Position numbers and translations under genes: made by a program
Shown here: positions 1-8,592 of the stretch, in pieces
How the letters are laid out: each line of letters begins with the position of its first letter
Position numbering within the stretch: position 1 is the stretch's first letter
Notes under the pieces: model-generated
What the model was told of the DNA's origin: nothing
Seen by the model: the letters and a program-made list of their open reading frames with translations, nothing else
Database searches by the model: none
DNA from: Saccoglossus kowalevskii
Taxonomy: Eukaryota; Hemichordata; Enteropneusta; Harrimaniidae
DNA: 12,429 nucleotides
Assembly (NCBI RefSeq): GCF_000003605.2
Contig: NW_003150755.1
Coordinates: forward strand, 937,562 to 949,990
Direction of reading: 5' to 3'

Positions 1-362
1 CTCGTGTTCGAGTCTATGTTTACGGATCCCTGTTTCACTAAATTATTCGGTAAGTGATGTGGAGTGAAGTTTTTTTTTTATCTACTGAGTGCTGGGTTTT
101 AAGTTATATAATTAAGGTAGCAGGATAGTTTATTGGTATGACAAATGTAAATATCTATAATCGGAATACAATTTACAAGGAACCATACAATCTATATATG
201 TTTGGAAACCCGTAATTGACTTGTAATTTCCATTATAATTTTGTCAACAATTTGTTTGTTTTAGCGTCGAATGATTTACACTGTTTTGAGGCAAGTGTCA
301 TGAAGTTTAAATACGTATTTCTATTTTTGACATTAAGTTTGTTTATTTTTTATGAGAATTAG
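1..362 (+). CDS. 3' end of an unidentified gene, two exons (1-49 and 265-362), cut by the window edge
   Basis: Frame 1 is open from the window edge (beginning LVFESMFTDPCFTKLF) to a strong donor, TTCG|GTAAGT at 50. A strong acceptor, a T-rich tract ending TTTTAG at 264, follows 215 bases later. Both sites are phase 1, so the join keeps the frame: about 17 residues from the first exon plus about 32 from the second, ending at TAG 360-362. The last 17 or so residues are strongly hydrophobic (YVFLFLTLSLFIFYEN), which could be a membrane anchor or a signal for a lipid anchor. I do not recognise the protein. The call rests on two good splice sites, matching phase and a downstream AATAAA; a chance phase match is one in three. 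The upstream exons lie outside the window. Confidence 0.4.
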
Positions 363-571
363 AATTTTCTATCATGTTTTTTGGTGTTACAATTAGTGTA
401 TACCGGTGGTTTGGGAAATGACACAATTAAATCTTGCAAAAATTAAAACGCTATTTTAAATTAGGCCAACAGTATGTCTCAAACCAAACACCGAAAAATT
501 GGCACTTTTATGAATTCTTCAATCAAGGTTAACTTCCGTTTTAGCAGCAAAATGTTAATGGGCTAATACTA

Positions 572-577
572 AATAAA
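572..577 (+). promoter_or_regulatory. Possible poly(A) signal AATAAA for the gene ending at 362
   Basis: An AATAAA hexamer lies about 210 bases after the stop codon at 360-362, a plausible 3' UTR length. In such AT-rich DNA the hexamer is common, so its support is only positional. Confidence 0.3.
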
Positions 578-651
578 TTACTTTGAAGGTTGTTTTCAAG
601 AAAAATCATGAATCGACATTTATATACGTGTTTTCTTTAACGCTATGGAGT

Positions 652-945
652 TTTGAGACGGTCTGTGCTGATAAAAACGGTGATGTCATTCATTACAGCT
701 GGGATTATGCAAAGTGGGCGGTTCTGTTTGCAGGTAGAAAACAACACAAATAATACACTAGGCAGTGTTTCTCAATATAGTGTATTTATTTTGGGGACGT
801 TTTATTTGCAAACTTATTTTCTCTAGTATTCCACGAGTTTCACAATCTTCTGGAGACGGAAGAACACCTTCCGACACTAATTATCATACTCCCACGAGCA
901 CACTTGCACAGAATACAGTACAGTTCCCAGTTTGGGAAAATGTAG
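652..945 (+). other. Coding-like two-exon fragment (652-733 and 827-945), identity uncertain
   Basis: One frame at 652-733 reads like protein (it includes NGDVIHYSWDYAKWAVLFA) and runs into a donor, GCAG|GTAGAA at 734. A good pyrimidine-rich acceptor ends at 826 (TTTTCTCTAG). Joining them in phase gives about 40 more residues (including VFHEFHNLLETEEHLP) up to TAG 943-945. The implied intron is 93 bases. The HYSWDYA segment resembles a short conserved stretch I associate with DUF7869-type proteins of invertebrate mobile elements, but only about seven residues match and the following residues do not. A different frame of the second segment stays open to 974. No start codon or 5' acceptor is convincing. 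It may be a decayed mobile-element relic or chance. Confidence 0.2.
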
Positions 946-975
946 AGTCAACTTTCGACACGAAAATATTCTAAA

Positions 976-1555
976 TCAGCTAGCCGGCGAGTCCGTTTTT
1001 GTTGGACTTGTTATTTTCGGGAGGGACCTTTTGTAGTGTTCGTGCAAGTTTAGTTATCATTTTACCTGAATAACCCTAAAGCGATTTTTAGACGAATTCG
1101 AAGAGTACGCCGACCACTTAGCCCAAGGGTACGTCTTACAGCACATTTATATACACTCTTTTTGCTGGTACGACGGACTTTTGTTTGACTTTGGTAGCAG
1201 CTAAATTCAAGTCCAATATGTTCGCGAATAATCGTGCTGTATTACGTTTGAAACTTGCTACTTTCTTTCCAGAAAAAGTCACAGCGAATGTGTCTTTATT
1301 GTGCGGATTCTGTCGATCTCGGCGAAGGAAACTACCGTAATGTGGCATCCCAACAGCAAGTGCATTGCGGATAACAGCCTTCCCCGCCCCCATGTCGATA
1401 AGAGTGATCAATCACTGTCAACTGACTGTAACATATGTTTAAATGAACGACTCTTTCTACGTAATTCGACCAATGAAAATGCAGTGTTCTAAAATATTGA
1501 CAGACACTAAACAATCCCACGTGGTTTGTTGTTATGGCAATGACAAGGCTTCGAA
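976..1555. other. No gene supported; GC-richer stretch with overlapping open frames
   Basis: Positions of about 1136-1490 are less AT-rich than the surroundings and carry overlapping short open frames on both strands, none recognisable and none with a convincing start and splice pair. A pyrimidine-rich acceptor-like site (CTTTCTTTCCAG) ends near 1272, and the frame after it has a CxxC pair before a stop. This may be an exon or a decayed element, but I cannot assign a strand or product. Confidence 0.25.
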
Positions 1556-1891
1556 ATGTATTTTTGTTGCCGCAAACTGGCTGCTTTAGCCGGACTTTTT
1601 TGGTCAGTTTATATTTTCCTTTACCGGACCTTTGTGAGTGCCGCCGTCGAGGAAACGAAAACTGCTGTGAATACCAAACCGCTAATGATGGAGTCACTGA
1701 ACAGCAAACTTCTAGAGGTGTTAGCCATGGAAGCCAACTCTGAAGAAGTAAATAACGAAGTTGATTTTTTGGGCGAAGTCAGTGACACAGAATTTGAAGG
1801 TGAAGACATCACAGACGCCCTTCAAACATTTGTGAACGATACCGACGAATCAGACCTTGATGGATTTTACTTTTATCAACATTGTAGATGA
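1556..1891 (+). CDS. Hypothetical 111-residue protein with an N-terminal membrane segment and acidic tail
   Basis: An ATG with purine at -3 opens an uninterrupted 111-codon frame ending at TGA 1889-1891. Residues 1-7 include CCRK, followed by a hydrophobic segment at about 8-27 (LAALAGLFWSVYIFLYRTFV), consistent with a signal anchor. Residues of about 44-102 are rich in Glu and Asp, with a possible N-glycosylation sequon NDT at 94. I recognise no domain. The ORF could be an intronless small gene, or the 3' exon of a larger one, since acceptor-like CAG sites occur within the first 100 bases (for example before TTTATATTTTCC). Codon composition of the acidic part looks coding-like. An ATTAAA signal lies about 90 bases after the stop. 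Overlapping frames on the other strand look like shadows. Confidence 0.35.
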   Translation: MYFCCRKLAALAGLFWSVYIFLYRTFVSAAVEETKTAVNTKPLMMESLNSKLLEVLAMEANSEEVNNEVDFLGEVSDTEFEGEDITDALQTFVNDTDESDLDGFYFYQHCR

Positions 1892-1978
1892 CCAGATAAA
1901 ATACACGACTGTAAAAGTTTTGCCATTTTTATAAGTCAATGTACATGTGAGATTATTTTATTTGTATTGGCTTTGTTA

Positions 1979-1984
1979 ATTAAA
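1979..1984 (+). promoter_or_regulatory. Possible poly(A) signal ATTAAA after the 111-residue frame
   Basis: ATTAAA lies 88 bases after the stop codon at 1889-1891. A second candidate, AATAAA, lies at 2117-2122 just before an A-run. Position is the only support. Confidence 0.25.
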
Positions 1985-2029
1985 ACATTTTTTTTGGAAA
2001 TGAGCGTCATTGCTTGCTCCGAGTACCTC

Positions 2030-2088
2030 GATGAGATCATAACAATTGCGCCGCCCACATGAACAACGCCTTTTCCCATGATCTCATC
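2030..2088. repeat. Perfect 11-bp inverted repeat with 37-base spacer
   Basis: GATGAGATCAT at 2030-2040 is matched exactly by its reverse complement at 2078-2088. The spacer is GC-richer than its flanks. This could be a structured RNA tail, the end of a small foldback element, or chance. Confidence 0.6.
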
Positions 2089-2267
2089 ATAAAAAACATA
2101 CATACATACAAATTGAAATAAAAAAAAAATACAAATCTCAAACTGAGTTCCCCGCACAATAGAGTATCATATCATATTTTTGATAATGATCTAGTATTGG
2201 GGCGATATTTTGAAGGAGGTCAACATCTTGCATGTCGAGGATATTGACCCCCTTCCCCCGTTCTTGA

Positions 2268-2308
2268 CAGGATATCAGTAATTTATATCAGTAATTTCTG
2301 ATATCCTG
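2268..2308. repeat. Inverted repeat (11-bp arms) enclosing a tandem 13-bp duplication
   Basis: CAGGATATCAG at 2268-2278 pairs perfectly with CTGATATCCTG at 2298-2308. Inside it, the 13-mer ATATCAGTAATTT occurs twice head to tail (2272-2284 and 2285-2297), the first copy overlapping the left arm. The structure is directly visible; its function is not known. Confidence 0.7.
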
Positions 2309-2448
2309 CCTTGAATTTATCACTCCGTCAGTACGGTCGTGAAATCATTTCGCGACGAAGCCTATGAATGATATCGCGAACTACTTCGAATAAACATGCA
2401 AACAAAAACATTCATGAATATTGATTACATCATGGCACATCATAATCA

Positions 2449-3250
2449 TTACATAGATTTGTAACTATCAATGAAATCAATTGATTTCAGTCTAGTAATA
2501 TTGAAAACACTGTTGTAAACATTCAATGATTCATATTTATTTGTGCTGGTTTTCAACTTCCTGGAAACTGAAACGTCTTGATCTGAACAAGACGAGCTTG
2601 CACCATTTAAAGTATTGCCGACATTCGTCTTCTGGGACGATAATTTATAGCTACGAGCTCTTTTTGAAAAAAAAAGGACAAAGTTAGTTCTCGTACAATA
2701 TTGAGATGATGCCCACACAACACGACAATACATTTGTTTTTTATTCTATCGATGTCATTGGAAGTGGCCCAGTATCAACACATCATCAAACTAAAATCGT
2801 TGCCGAGACATTTGACCATTTCATTTTAAATTTTTTTAGCGGTACATGAATGTCTGGCAATTGGGAAGATGATATTGCTTGTAATACAAGTGTATTTACT
2901 TTCAACTGAACGATGTTCTGCACGTATCATAATAAGCTGTTTATCAATACCTCTTTCATAGAGACTAGTAGCTGCTGTAGCTCGTAAACTGTGGCTGGTA
3001 AAATTCCCATCTATCCCCGCTGCTTTAAATAACTCCGATACAACCAGTTTCAATGAGTTGTGGCCTAACGGATGTTTACTGAAGCAGATTTTAAACGACT
3101 CTTCGTATTTTCGGAGGGGCTGCAAATAAAATCCCTTTAAATTCCCTTCTTTGGTACACAGCGACACGTACTTCTTATAAATTCTAACGTGACAACGCAC
3201 CGGATCAATAACGTTTCCGTAATGCTTCACCTCATTACGACGACCTCCAC
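2449..3250 (-). CDS. 3' part of a Crypton-related tyrosine-recombinase-like gene (exons 3250-2900 and 2657-2449)
   Basis: The exon 3250-2900 encodes the second half of the catalytic domain of the KCTD1/QRICH1/ZMYM-like recombinase family. Visible signatures, in order, are VKHYGNVIDPVRCHVRIYKK, FYLQPLR, HPLGHNSL, AAGIDG, HSLRATAATSLYERGIDKQL and EHRSVE. HSLR supplies the conserved His and Arg of box II, and EHRS (usually GHRS) supplies the next conserved His. A donor, GAAA|GTAAAT, follows at 2899. The phase-compatible acceptor ends at 2658 after a T-run, and the next exon begins TRSYKLSSQ, restoring the family's RSYK segment with the presumed nucleophilic Tyr, then a Ser/Thr-rich tail ending at a stop at 2449-2451. 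The joined frame has about 186 residues and no stop codon. The 5' acceptor at 3252-3251 has a poor pyrimidine tract. The first catalytic Arg and N-terminal domain should lie upstream, at higher coordinates, but I could not find them here. It is either a partial domesticated or mobile-element gene, or a 5'-truncated relic. Confidence 0.65.
2658..2899 (-). other. Intron of the recombinase-like gene (242 bp)
   Basis: Read on the minus strand it starts GTAAATAC and ends AAAAAGAG after a long T-run. A neighbouring AG two bases upstream would break the frame, so 2659-2658 is chosen. Removal joins ...HRSVE to TRSYK in frame; reading through instead gives ESKY followed by unrelated residues and a stop at 2826. 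Confidence 0.6.
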
Positions 3251-4768
3251 CTACGTTGGGGTGAACATTTGAATATTGTTATATGTTTGTAAACCATATT
3301 ATAGTGCTGCTGTACTATACACAACAGAAAGGACTTGATAACGTCATTTAAAATTCTTCATTTTTGACACTCTTATTTGAACTTTCAATTTTTCATTGTA
3401 CACAAACTGAAGTTGGAAATAAAAACATGATTTTATTGCTATGTTGTGATATAGAAGGCAGTATACTGAAAGTTTACCTAGTAAACTATTTATTTCACGA
3501 ATATTGCCGCGTATCGTGTTTCATTGACAGATTATTTAGTTTTAGAGAACGGTACCCGGATGCCGAGGGAGATATATGAATATGTCAGCGGGTAGACAAA
3601 CGAATATGGCTACCCGTAATGCGTGAATTTGACTGGCTACCATGGCCATGATGTATATAAATATGTAATATCGACCAACTTACCACTGAACTCGTGCATA
3701 CGCAGTATTACGGTCACCAAAATGTGTTGTAAATAACGCATAACAGTCACTAAGAGCTCATCAAACCAAACGCAGTGTAAAGAGTTCCGTATTGTAAGTC
3801 ACAAGACTGTGTAGGGGGATCCATGTGAACTTTGCGAGTATCTTATTGAATAATTATCGGATAATTGTCAGAAAATTATCGAATTTACTCTTAGAGAAAT
3901 AAATACTCAAAGAAATCCAACTCGCGTCACATATTCAGGCTGTCCAATGTCAATCAAAAACCTAATTTTTAATAAAGTGCATCACAGTGGCTTAGAGTAG
4001 TGGTGTACTAAATGTGAACAATTGAATGCATGTGAAATAAAACTTTACGTGAGAAAAAGTATACTGGCAGCTTAATTCAATTTTTGTTGTATAAAACACT
4101 TAAAATAATATGAAAAATCTCTCAGTTTGAGAAAAACACCAAGCAACATATTTTTCTCACAAACTTATTTCGTTTGGTCATATCATATCCTGCAGCTGTT
4201 ATGGATTCGATATAATGATAACAGAAGAATAAATGTTTGTTTTCAATCAACGAGATGGAGACATCTCATAACATTGTTTACTTGGTTGAAGTCACCTATA
4301 CCACCTACAGTATTGCTTGTATTTATACTATTTTTTTTAAATTAAGTTTATGCTGAAACTTTATGACTACCAGGCTACTATCTCATTTTATGGATTATTT
4401 TCATCTACCTACAATATTTTTATTAGACGTTTCTATTTTTTTTTATTAAACGGTTACACTACACAATAATTAAGAACTCCACGTATTCATAGAAAGTAGT
4501 TCTAAACGCAACTTCTCTTACCAGCCACGCATCCCATGCCTTTCATATGTCAAATAAGAGCACAGCTGCCTAATGATAAGTTATTCAAGCATTTCACTAA
4601 TTACAGGTGAAATACAGTGGAAGTTTTTTTTTTTTTTTAAGTTTTTGATTTTTCTGAGAATGACTATTATGTTTTAAAAAGTAGTTCTTTTATTTTTAAG
4701 TATGACGAATACATCTATGGATTCTATTCAATCTATCCTAGGAATGTTTCAGCATGGAAGACAATTCT
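3251..4768. other. No gene supported; AT-rich intergenic or intronic sequence
   Basis: Short open frames occur on the plus strand but lack domains, splice context and coding-like composition. A small hairpin pairs CGGGTAG at 3589-3595 with CTACCCG at 3610-3616. Homopolymer T-runs lie near 4440 and 4627. The missing 5' exons of the minus-strand recombinase gene should be in or beyond this stretch, but I could not identify them. Confidence 0.4.
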
Positions 4769-5242
4769 ACACATAAACGTAACCAAAAAACTTTTGCCAA
4801 CAAGAAAAACATTGTTTTGTTTGTTGTTTGTGTAATAACTTTAAACTCACTGAATTTTTTTTTTAAATAAATATCAATTTTGCACATTTCAATGGGAGGT
4901 CTCATATATATTGTATAACTTTGCAAACTATTGTAGCAGTTACACAAAATATACGTACGTGTGTGGACGGACTTAATTATAATGAGGATGGGATTTTTGT
5001 TTTCAGAGCAATGTTAGAACAGGAAAATAACATTGCCTTACATTCGGTGACAAACATTTGTATGGACTTGTCCTGGATTGGGGAACATTCTGTCTGCACA
5101 TAATTCTGAAGCATATCAGCCGTAAACAACACATGACAAAATACACACCACAAGGATGACCTAGTCATATCATTCCATGCAGCGATTTTGTAATTCTGTT
5201 TATAACAAGTATATTATTGACTAATGCTTCTATTTTAAACAC
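4769..5242. repeat. Duplicated non-coding unit, copy A (contiguous)
   Basis: This segment matches two separate later segments. Its left part, 4769-5062, matches 5431-5742 (shared stretches include TATCAATTTTGCACAT, CAAACTCACTGAATTTT against AAACTCACTGAATTTT, GAGGATGGGA and GGTGACAAACA). Its right part, 5061-5242, matches 6538-6692 (shared GACTTGTCCTGGATT, GGGAACATTCTGT, TATAACAAGT and GCTTCTATTTTAAACAC). The copies are diverged, roughly four in five bases by eye in the right part. No frame is conserved between copies, so it is probably non-coding. Confidence 0.65.
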
Positions 5243-5430
5243 AAAATTATTCGCGCTTATGGATCGCGTGTTTTAGTGCCCGAGTCATACAAAATCCACC
5301 AGTGGGAAAATATTGGTGGTGAAAGGCATCGTCCAGTTTTAACAGTGTTTATAACTTTATACCCAGTGCTTTTATCTGATTCCTCCAAAATATTGTTTCT
5401 ATGTACATCCGGCATTTCACTTTAAAATGC

Positions 5431-5742
5431 ATATACATAAACCAAAACACATTTGCCAACCTGAAGAAATTGATTTGTTTTAACTTCAAACTCACTGAAT
5501 TTTCAAATATATATCAATTTTGCACATGTACAATTGAGGCTTAATATGTCTTGTATAAGTTGTCATATTATTGTATCAGTTACGTAAATTATACGCTATA
5601 AAATATGCAGACGACAGATTATATATAGACGGCCTTAGTTACAAAGAGGATGGGAAATCATGTTGTTTTTATATATTGTAGTATTTCTGAATGAGTAGCA
5701 ATGTCATCATGCACTGCCTTCTATTTGGTGACAAACAATGTC
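5431..5742. repeat. Duplicated unit, copy B: left part only
   Basis: It aligns in direct orientation with 4769-5062 with several short gaps, ending at GGTGACAAACAATGT, where clear similarity to copy A stops. The expected continuation, GGACTTGTCCTGGATT, is not found here; a CCTGGATT lies about 35 bases on, but its flanks do not align. Confidence 0.55.
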
Positions 5743-6537
5743 AGACAGCACGTCATGAAGGTTATCAGTTACATATTACCCTGGATTAACTGGTCAGGTC
5801 AATGTCCTATATACGCATACTCCGCCACATATCTGTTCATGCTGCTATGTAGCCGCTCTGTTGATAACATGAAAGTAATACTTGTAGTTGCAGCTCATCA
5901 AGCATGCAGAGTATCAGCTACTGTTTGTGTTATTTACTCATAGATTCTTGAATTGTTTTTATGCTATAATATTCTGCCTACCTGGCCTAGTTTTCCAGGT
6001 AAAACATTCATGTTAATGCCTCCGCGTTTGCAAAAAAAAGTTTCAGTTCATAATACTTTTCATGTTTATTACACGAAAAGCTTGAATATTTCAACTCAAA
6101 CATAATAGCCATGTCTGAATATGGCAAACAAATTCCCCTTCTATTTTGTTCTTTACCTGATTGAGACTCAATGTCAGATATCTAGCAGTGGTTGATTGAA
6201 CTGAATGTAGCCTTGAAGATTAGTTTGTAAATTTTAGTTTTAAATTAGTGTTGTTAGAAGTTTATTGTTGGTACCAAGCTCTATAAAAGTATAATTATTT
6301 TCTTGTGATTATTTTTGGTTGTTATTCAGATTAACTGAAACGACAATGTTACAAGTGGCTGTTACGCATACTTAATTTGTTCGTTAGTGAATCTGTGATT
6401 GATGTGTACGCTGAGATTGACTTGTTAAAGCCGGAATCGAAATAGGCATGCGCCTGTGATAATCCCAGTTATCCACAGCAACTGAACAGAAGTATTTATT
6501 TGAACAGAGTTTGATAAAGCAATTATTAAAAAAAATC
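5743..6537. other. About 0.8 kb of DNA separating the two halves of a duplicated unit; candidate insertion
   Basis: The segment lies between a left-half copy and a right-half copy of the 4769-5242 unit. Its right end is A-rich (ATTAAAAAAAATC), which could be a retroposon tail. I see no terminal inverted repeats, no clear target-site duplication and no transposase-like frame. An 80-codon open frame at 5701-5943 starts in copy B and resembles no known protein. A small ACCTGG/CCAGGT hairpin lies at 5980-6000. Confidence 0.3.
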
Positions 6538-6692
6538 TATGACTTGTCCTGGATTTGGGAACATTCTGTTTGCACGTAATTCTGCAACAGATGATAAAAA
6601 ATACACACCTAGGCCTAGTCAATCTTTCCATTCAGCTAATTTGTAACCATGACTATAACAAGTGAATTCACTATTGCTTCTATTTTAAACAC
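6538..6692. repeat. Duplicated unit, copy C: right part only
   Basis: It aligns in direct orientation with 5061-5242, from TATGACTTGTCCTGG to GCTTCTATTTTAAACAC, with one gap of about a dozen bases and several smaller ones. It begins essentially where copy B stops relative to copy A, so B plus C may be one copy broken by an insertion. Confidence 0.65.
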
Positions 6693-6852
6693 GTAACACA
6701 CTAAAATTTGTCCAATGCGTGTCCGACATTTAACTTAAACGACAATTCCCATCGCTCATACGGTGATTTAACAGTCATAACTAAATGAGGCTATTGAGAT
6801 GGCATATATCGATAAAGCATGGGGCATGCACATATGGTGTTTGAAAAATTGA

Positions 6853-6860
6853 CATAAATA
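6853..6860 (+). promoter_or_regulatory. TATA-like box of a possible distal lectin promoter
   Basis: CATAAATA lies 68 to 75 bases upstream of a strong splice donor at 6928, leaving room for a start site near 6885 and a first exon of about 40 bases. The support is position only, in AT-rich DNA. Confidence 0.2.
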
Positions 6861-8198
6861 GGAGAACATCATTTAAACGAGAATCATTCCAACAACTTTA
6901 ATTCAGCTGTGTCACACACAATAAGAGGTATGTATGATTTACTTAATGTATGCGTTGCAGAAGTTTTTATACGAGTAGTTTTCATGAATGATGCAGTGTA
7001 TTTTGTCGCCGAATTTTCCCGAACGATTGAAAATACACACTACATTGTACTTCATGACTTTGTATTGGCCTAGGTGGCAAGAGAATATATGTCAAACTAA
7101 CTGTGTATGATCAAATATGTTCGTTCCAATTCAGTTGGGTAGTTGCAGCCATCTGGTCATAAGTTAACAACTGCAACTTCGCATTAATATATGTCAATTA
7201 TATTCACAGTTTACATGTCCACCATTCAGTAAAGTCAGAAGTAATGTTCAATTCTGCCTGCCACATACAGTATATATGCGGAATTTAAATTTATACACAA
7301 GTCAATATATAAACCTAGTATAACATTTCATTACGTATTTGCTTTAAAATGAATTAACGTGTTCCCTCAACATGTTTAGCGTTCAACATGTCAGCATCCT
7401 CTATTCTATGTTTTTGTCATAATATCTAAAATCCTGCAAATAGAAGTGTGCATGGAATCATGGCAAGAAACGATGTACATTGCTGTGTGATAACTGTCAT
7501 AAAGGTGATTGACAGGTCATACTTGTTTACAATTCTGGAAGGACAATTGCAATCTACCATGTATGCTTGTAATTTACATAACAAATTATGTTTATGATCT
7601 ACTGGCTTGCCTACTTGAGACAGCTGCTATTAAGACCACATTTTAATTGGCTCATGTGGAAACCCAGGTAGTGTACCTGAATTTATGCCTATAGAAAGGC
7701 TGGACTGAGGTCCGTTGGGGGTTCATCATTTCAACCGAGTGTATTGCTGATGTATTATCATTCTTTGAAACTTGCTCTGTGATATCCTGCTATCAGCGGC
7801 GTTCCTCTGCATACAAGACTTCTGTATTCCGTCATTGTGTTGCAGAAGCCATCGACTGTCATTCATTTCCACATCCTGGAACTATGAGTTATCATCAATG
7901 TAAACTTCCCAAATCAATCCCAAAATTTTAGTGTATTCATTCATTGTATTTTTCTGTGCTTTTCTTCTTGTAATTATTTTGAGAGGTATGAAAGCCAGAC
8001 TCTTTATCGTAATATGTTGGTGTATGTGTATTTCATTGCCAGTACTATTGTTTTGTCTACCCTATTCTGTCAGTGAAAGAAGCCCCTTCCAGTGTGTGTG
8101 ATGTTGGTGCCTCTTTCAGTAGCAATAAGCAGGCATTGCACTGTGACACATGTCACCTTTCAAATAATATCAGCTGATACAGTAGTTAAATATACGTG

Positions 8199-8206
8199 TA
8201 TAAATA
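8199..8206 (+). promoter_or_regulatory. TATA-like box of a possible proximal lectin promoter
   Basis: TATAAATA lies about 390 bases before the lectin start codon. Use of this site would give an unspliced leader of about 360 bases, or one shortened by other splicing. Confidence 0.15.
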
Positions 8207-8592
8207 CACACACGTCATATATCAAGGTCATAAACTGTACTTTTACTAAAACTATATGTGAAGATGTTATGCATCAAACACAAATTTATTGTTAATAAAA
8301 CATAGATGCACGTGTCTGAATTATTTGAGAAAAAATACTGAAGCCATTACTTACACATTTGTGGATCCGCAACCATGCTTTTTTACAGTGTATAGTAAAA
8401 TAAAATATTGATTTATATGTATGCATATAACTCTTCTAGTGTTTGTCATACGATCACAATGCGCAAGTGTTAGACTTCAATAACAACATCTTCTGTTTAT
8501 TAACATCTCTTTGTTCTCATAAATTCTCTTAGGACTTGAAAAATACTTCCTCCTGTAACCGCATGCAACACCCACTGTCCTATTGTGCAAAG

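Larger units (their letters stand above)
6693..8592 (+). other. Upstream region of the lectin gene; possible 5' non-coding exon and long first intron
   Basis: No protein-coding gene is supported here. A strong donor, AAGAG|GTATGTATG, lies at 6928, and a TATA-like CATAAATA at 6853-6860 would place a transcription start near 6885. A pyrimidine-rich acceptor, TTCTCATAAATTCTCTTAG, ends at 8532, 60 bases before the lectin ATG. Splicing 6927 to 8533 would give a short 5' UTR exon of about 40 bases and an intron of about 1.6 kb. A nearer TATA-like TATAAATA sits at 8199-8206 as an alternative core promoter. Which is used cannot be decided from sequence. Confidence 0.3.

Noticed and set aside
5-15. 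B-box-like GTTCGAGTC at the left edge, suggesting a tRNA or SINE tail.
   Set aside because: No A box or cloverleaf can be seen, and the same bases read as the coding end of an exon with a strong donor.
1136-1697. Two overlapping minus-strand open frames of 91 and 121 codons.
   Set aside because: They overlap each other and plus-strand frames in a GC-richer stretch, have no recognisable domain, and appear to be shadows or chance.
3364-3579. 71-codon plus-strand frame near the recombinase gene.
   Set aside because: It has AT-driven composition, no recognisable motif and no supporting splice or poly(A) signals.
5701-5943. 80-codon plus-strand frame.
   Set aside because: It begins inside the duplicated non-coding unit, is not conserved in copy A, and has no domain or splice context.
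8092-8295. 67-codon plus-strand frame upstream of the lectin.
   Set aside because: It has no homology or start context, and it overlaps the TATA-like proximal promoter candidate.
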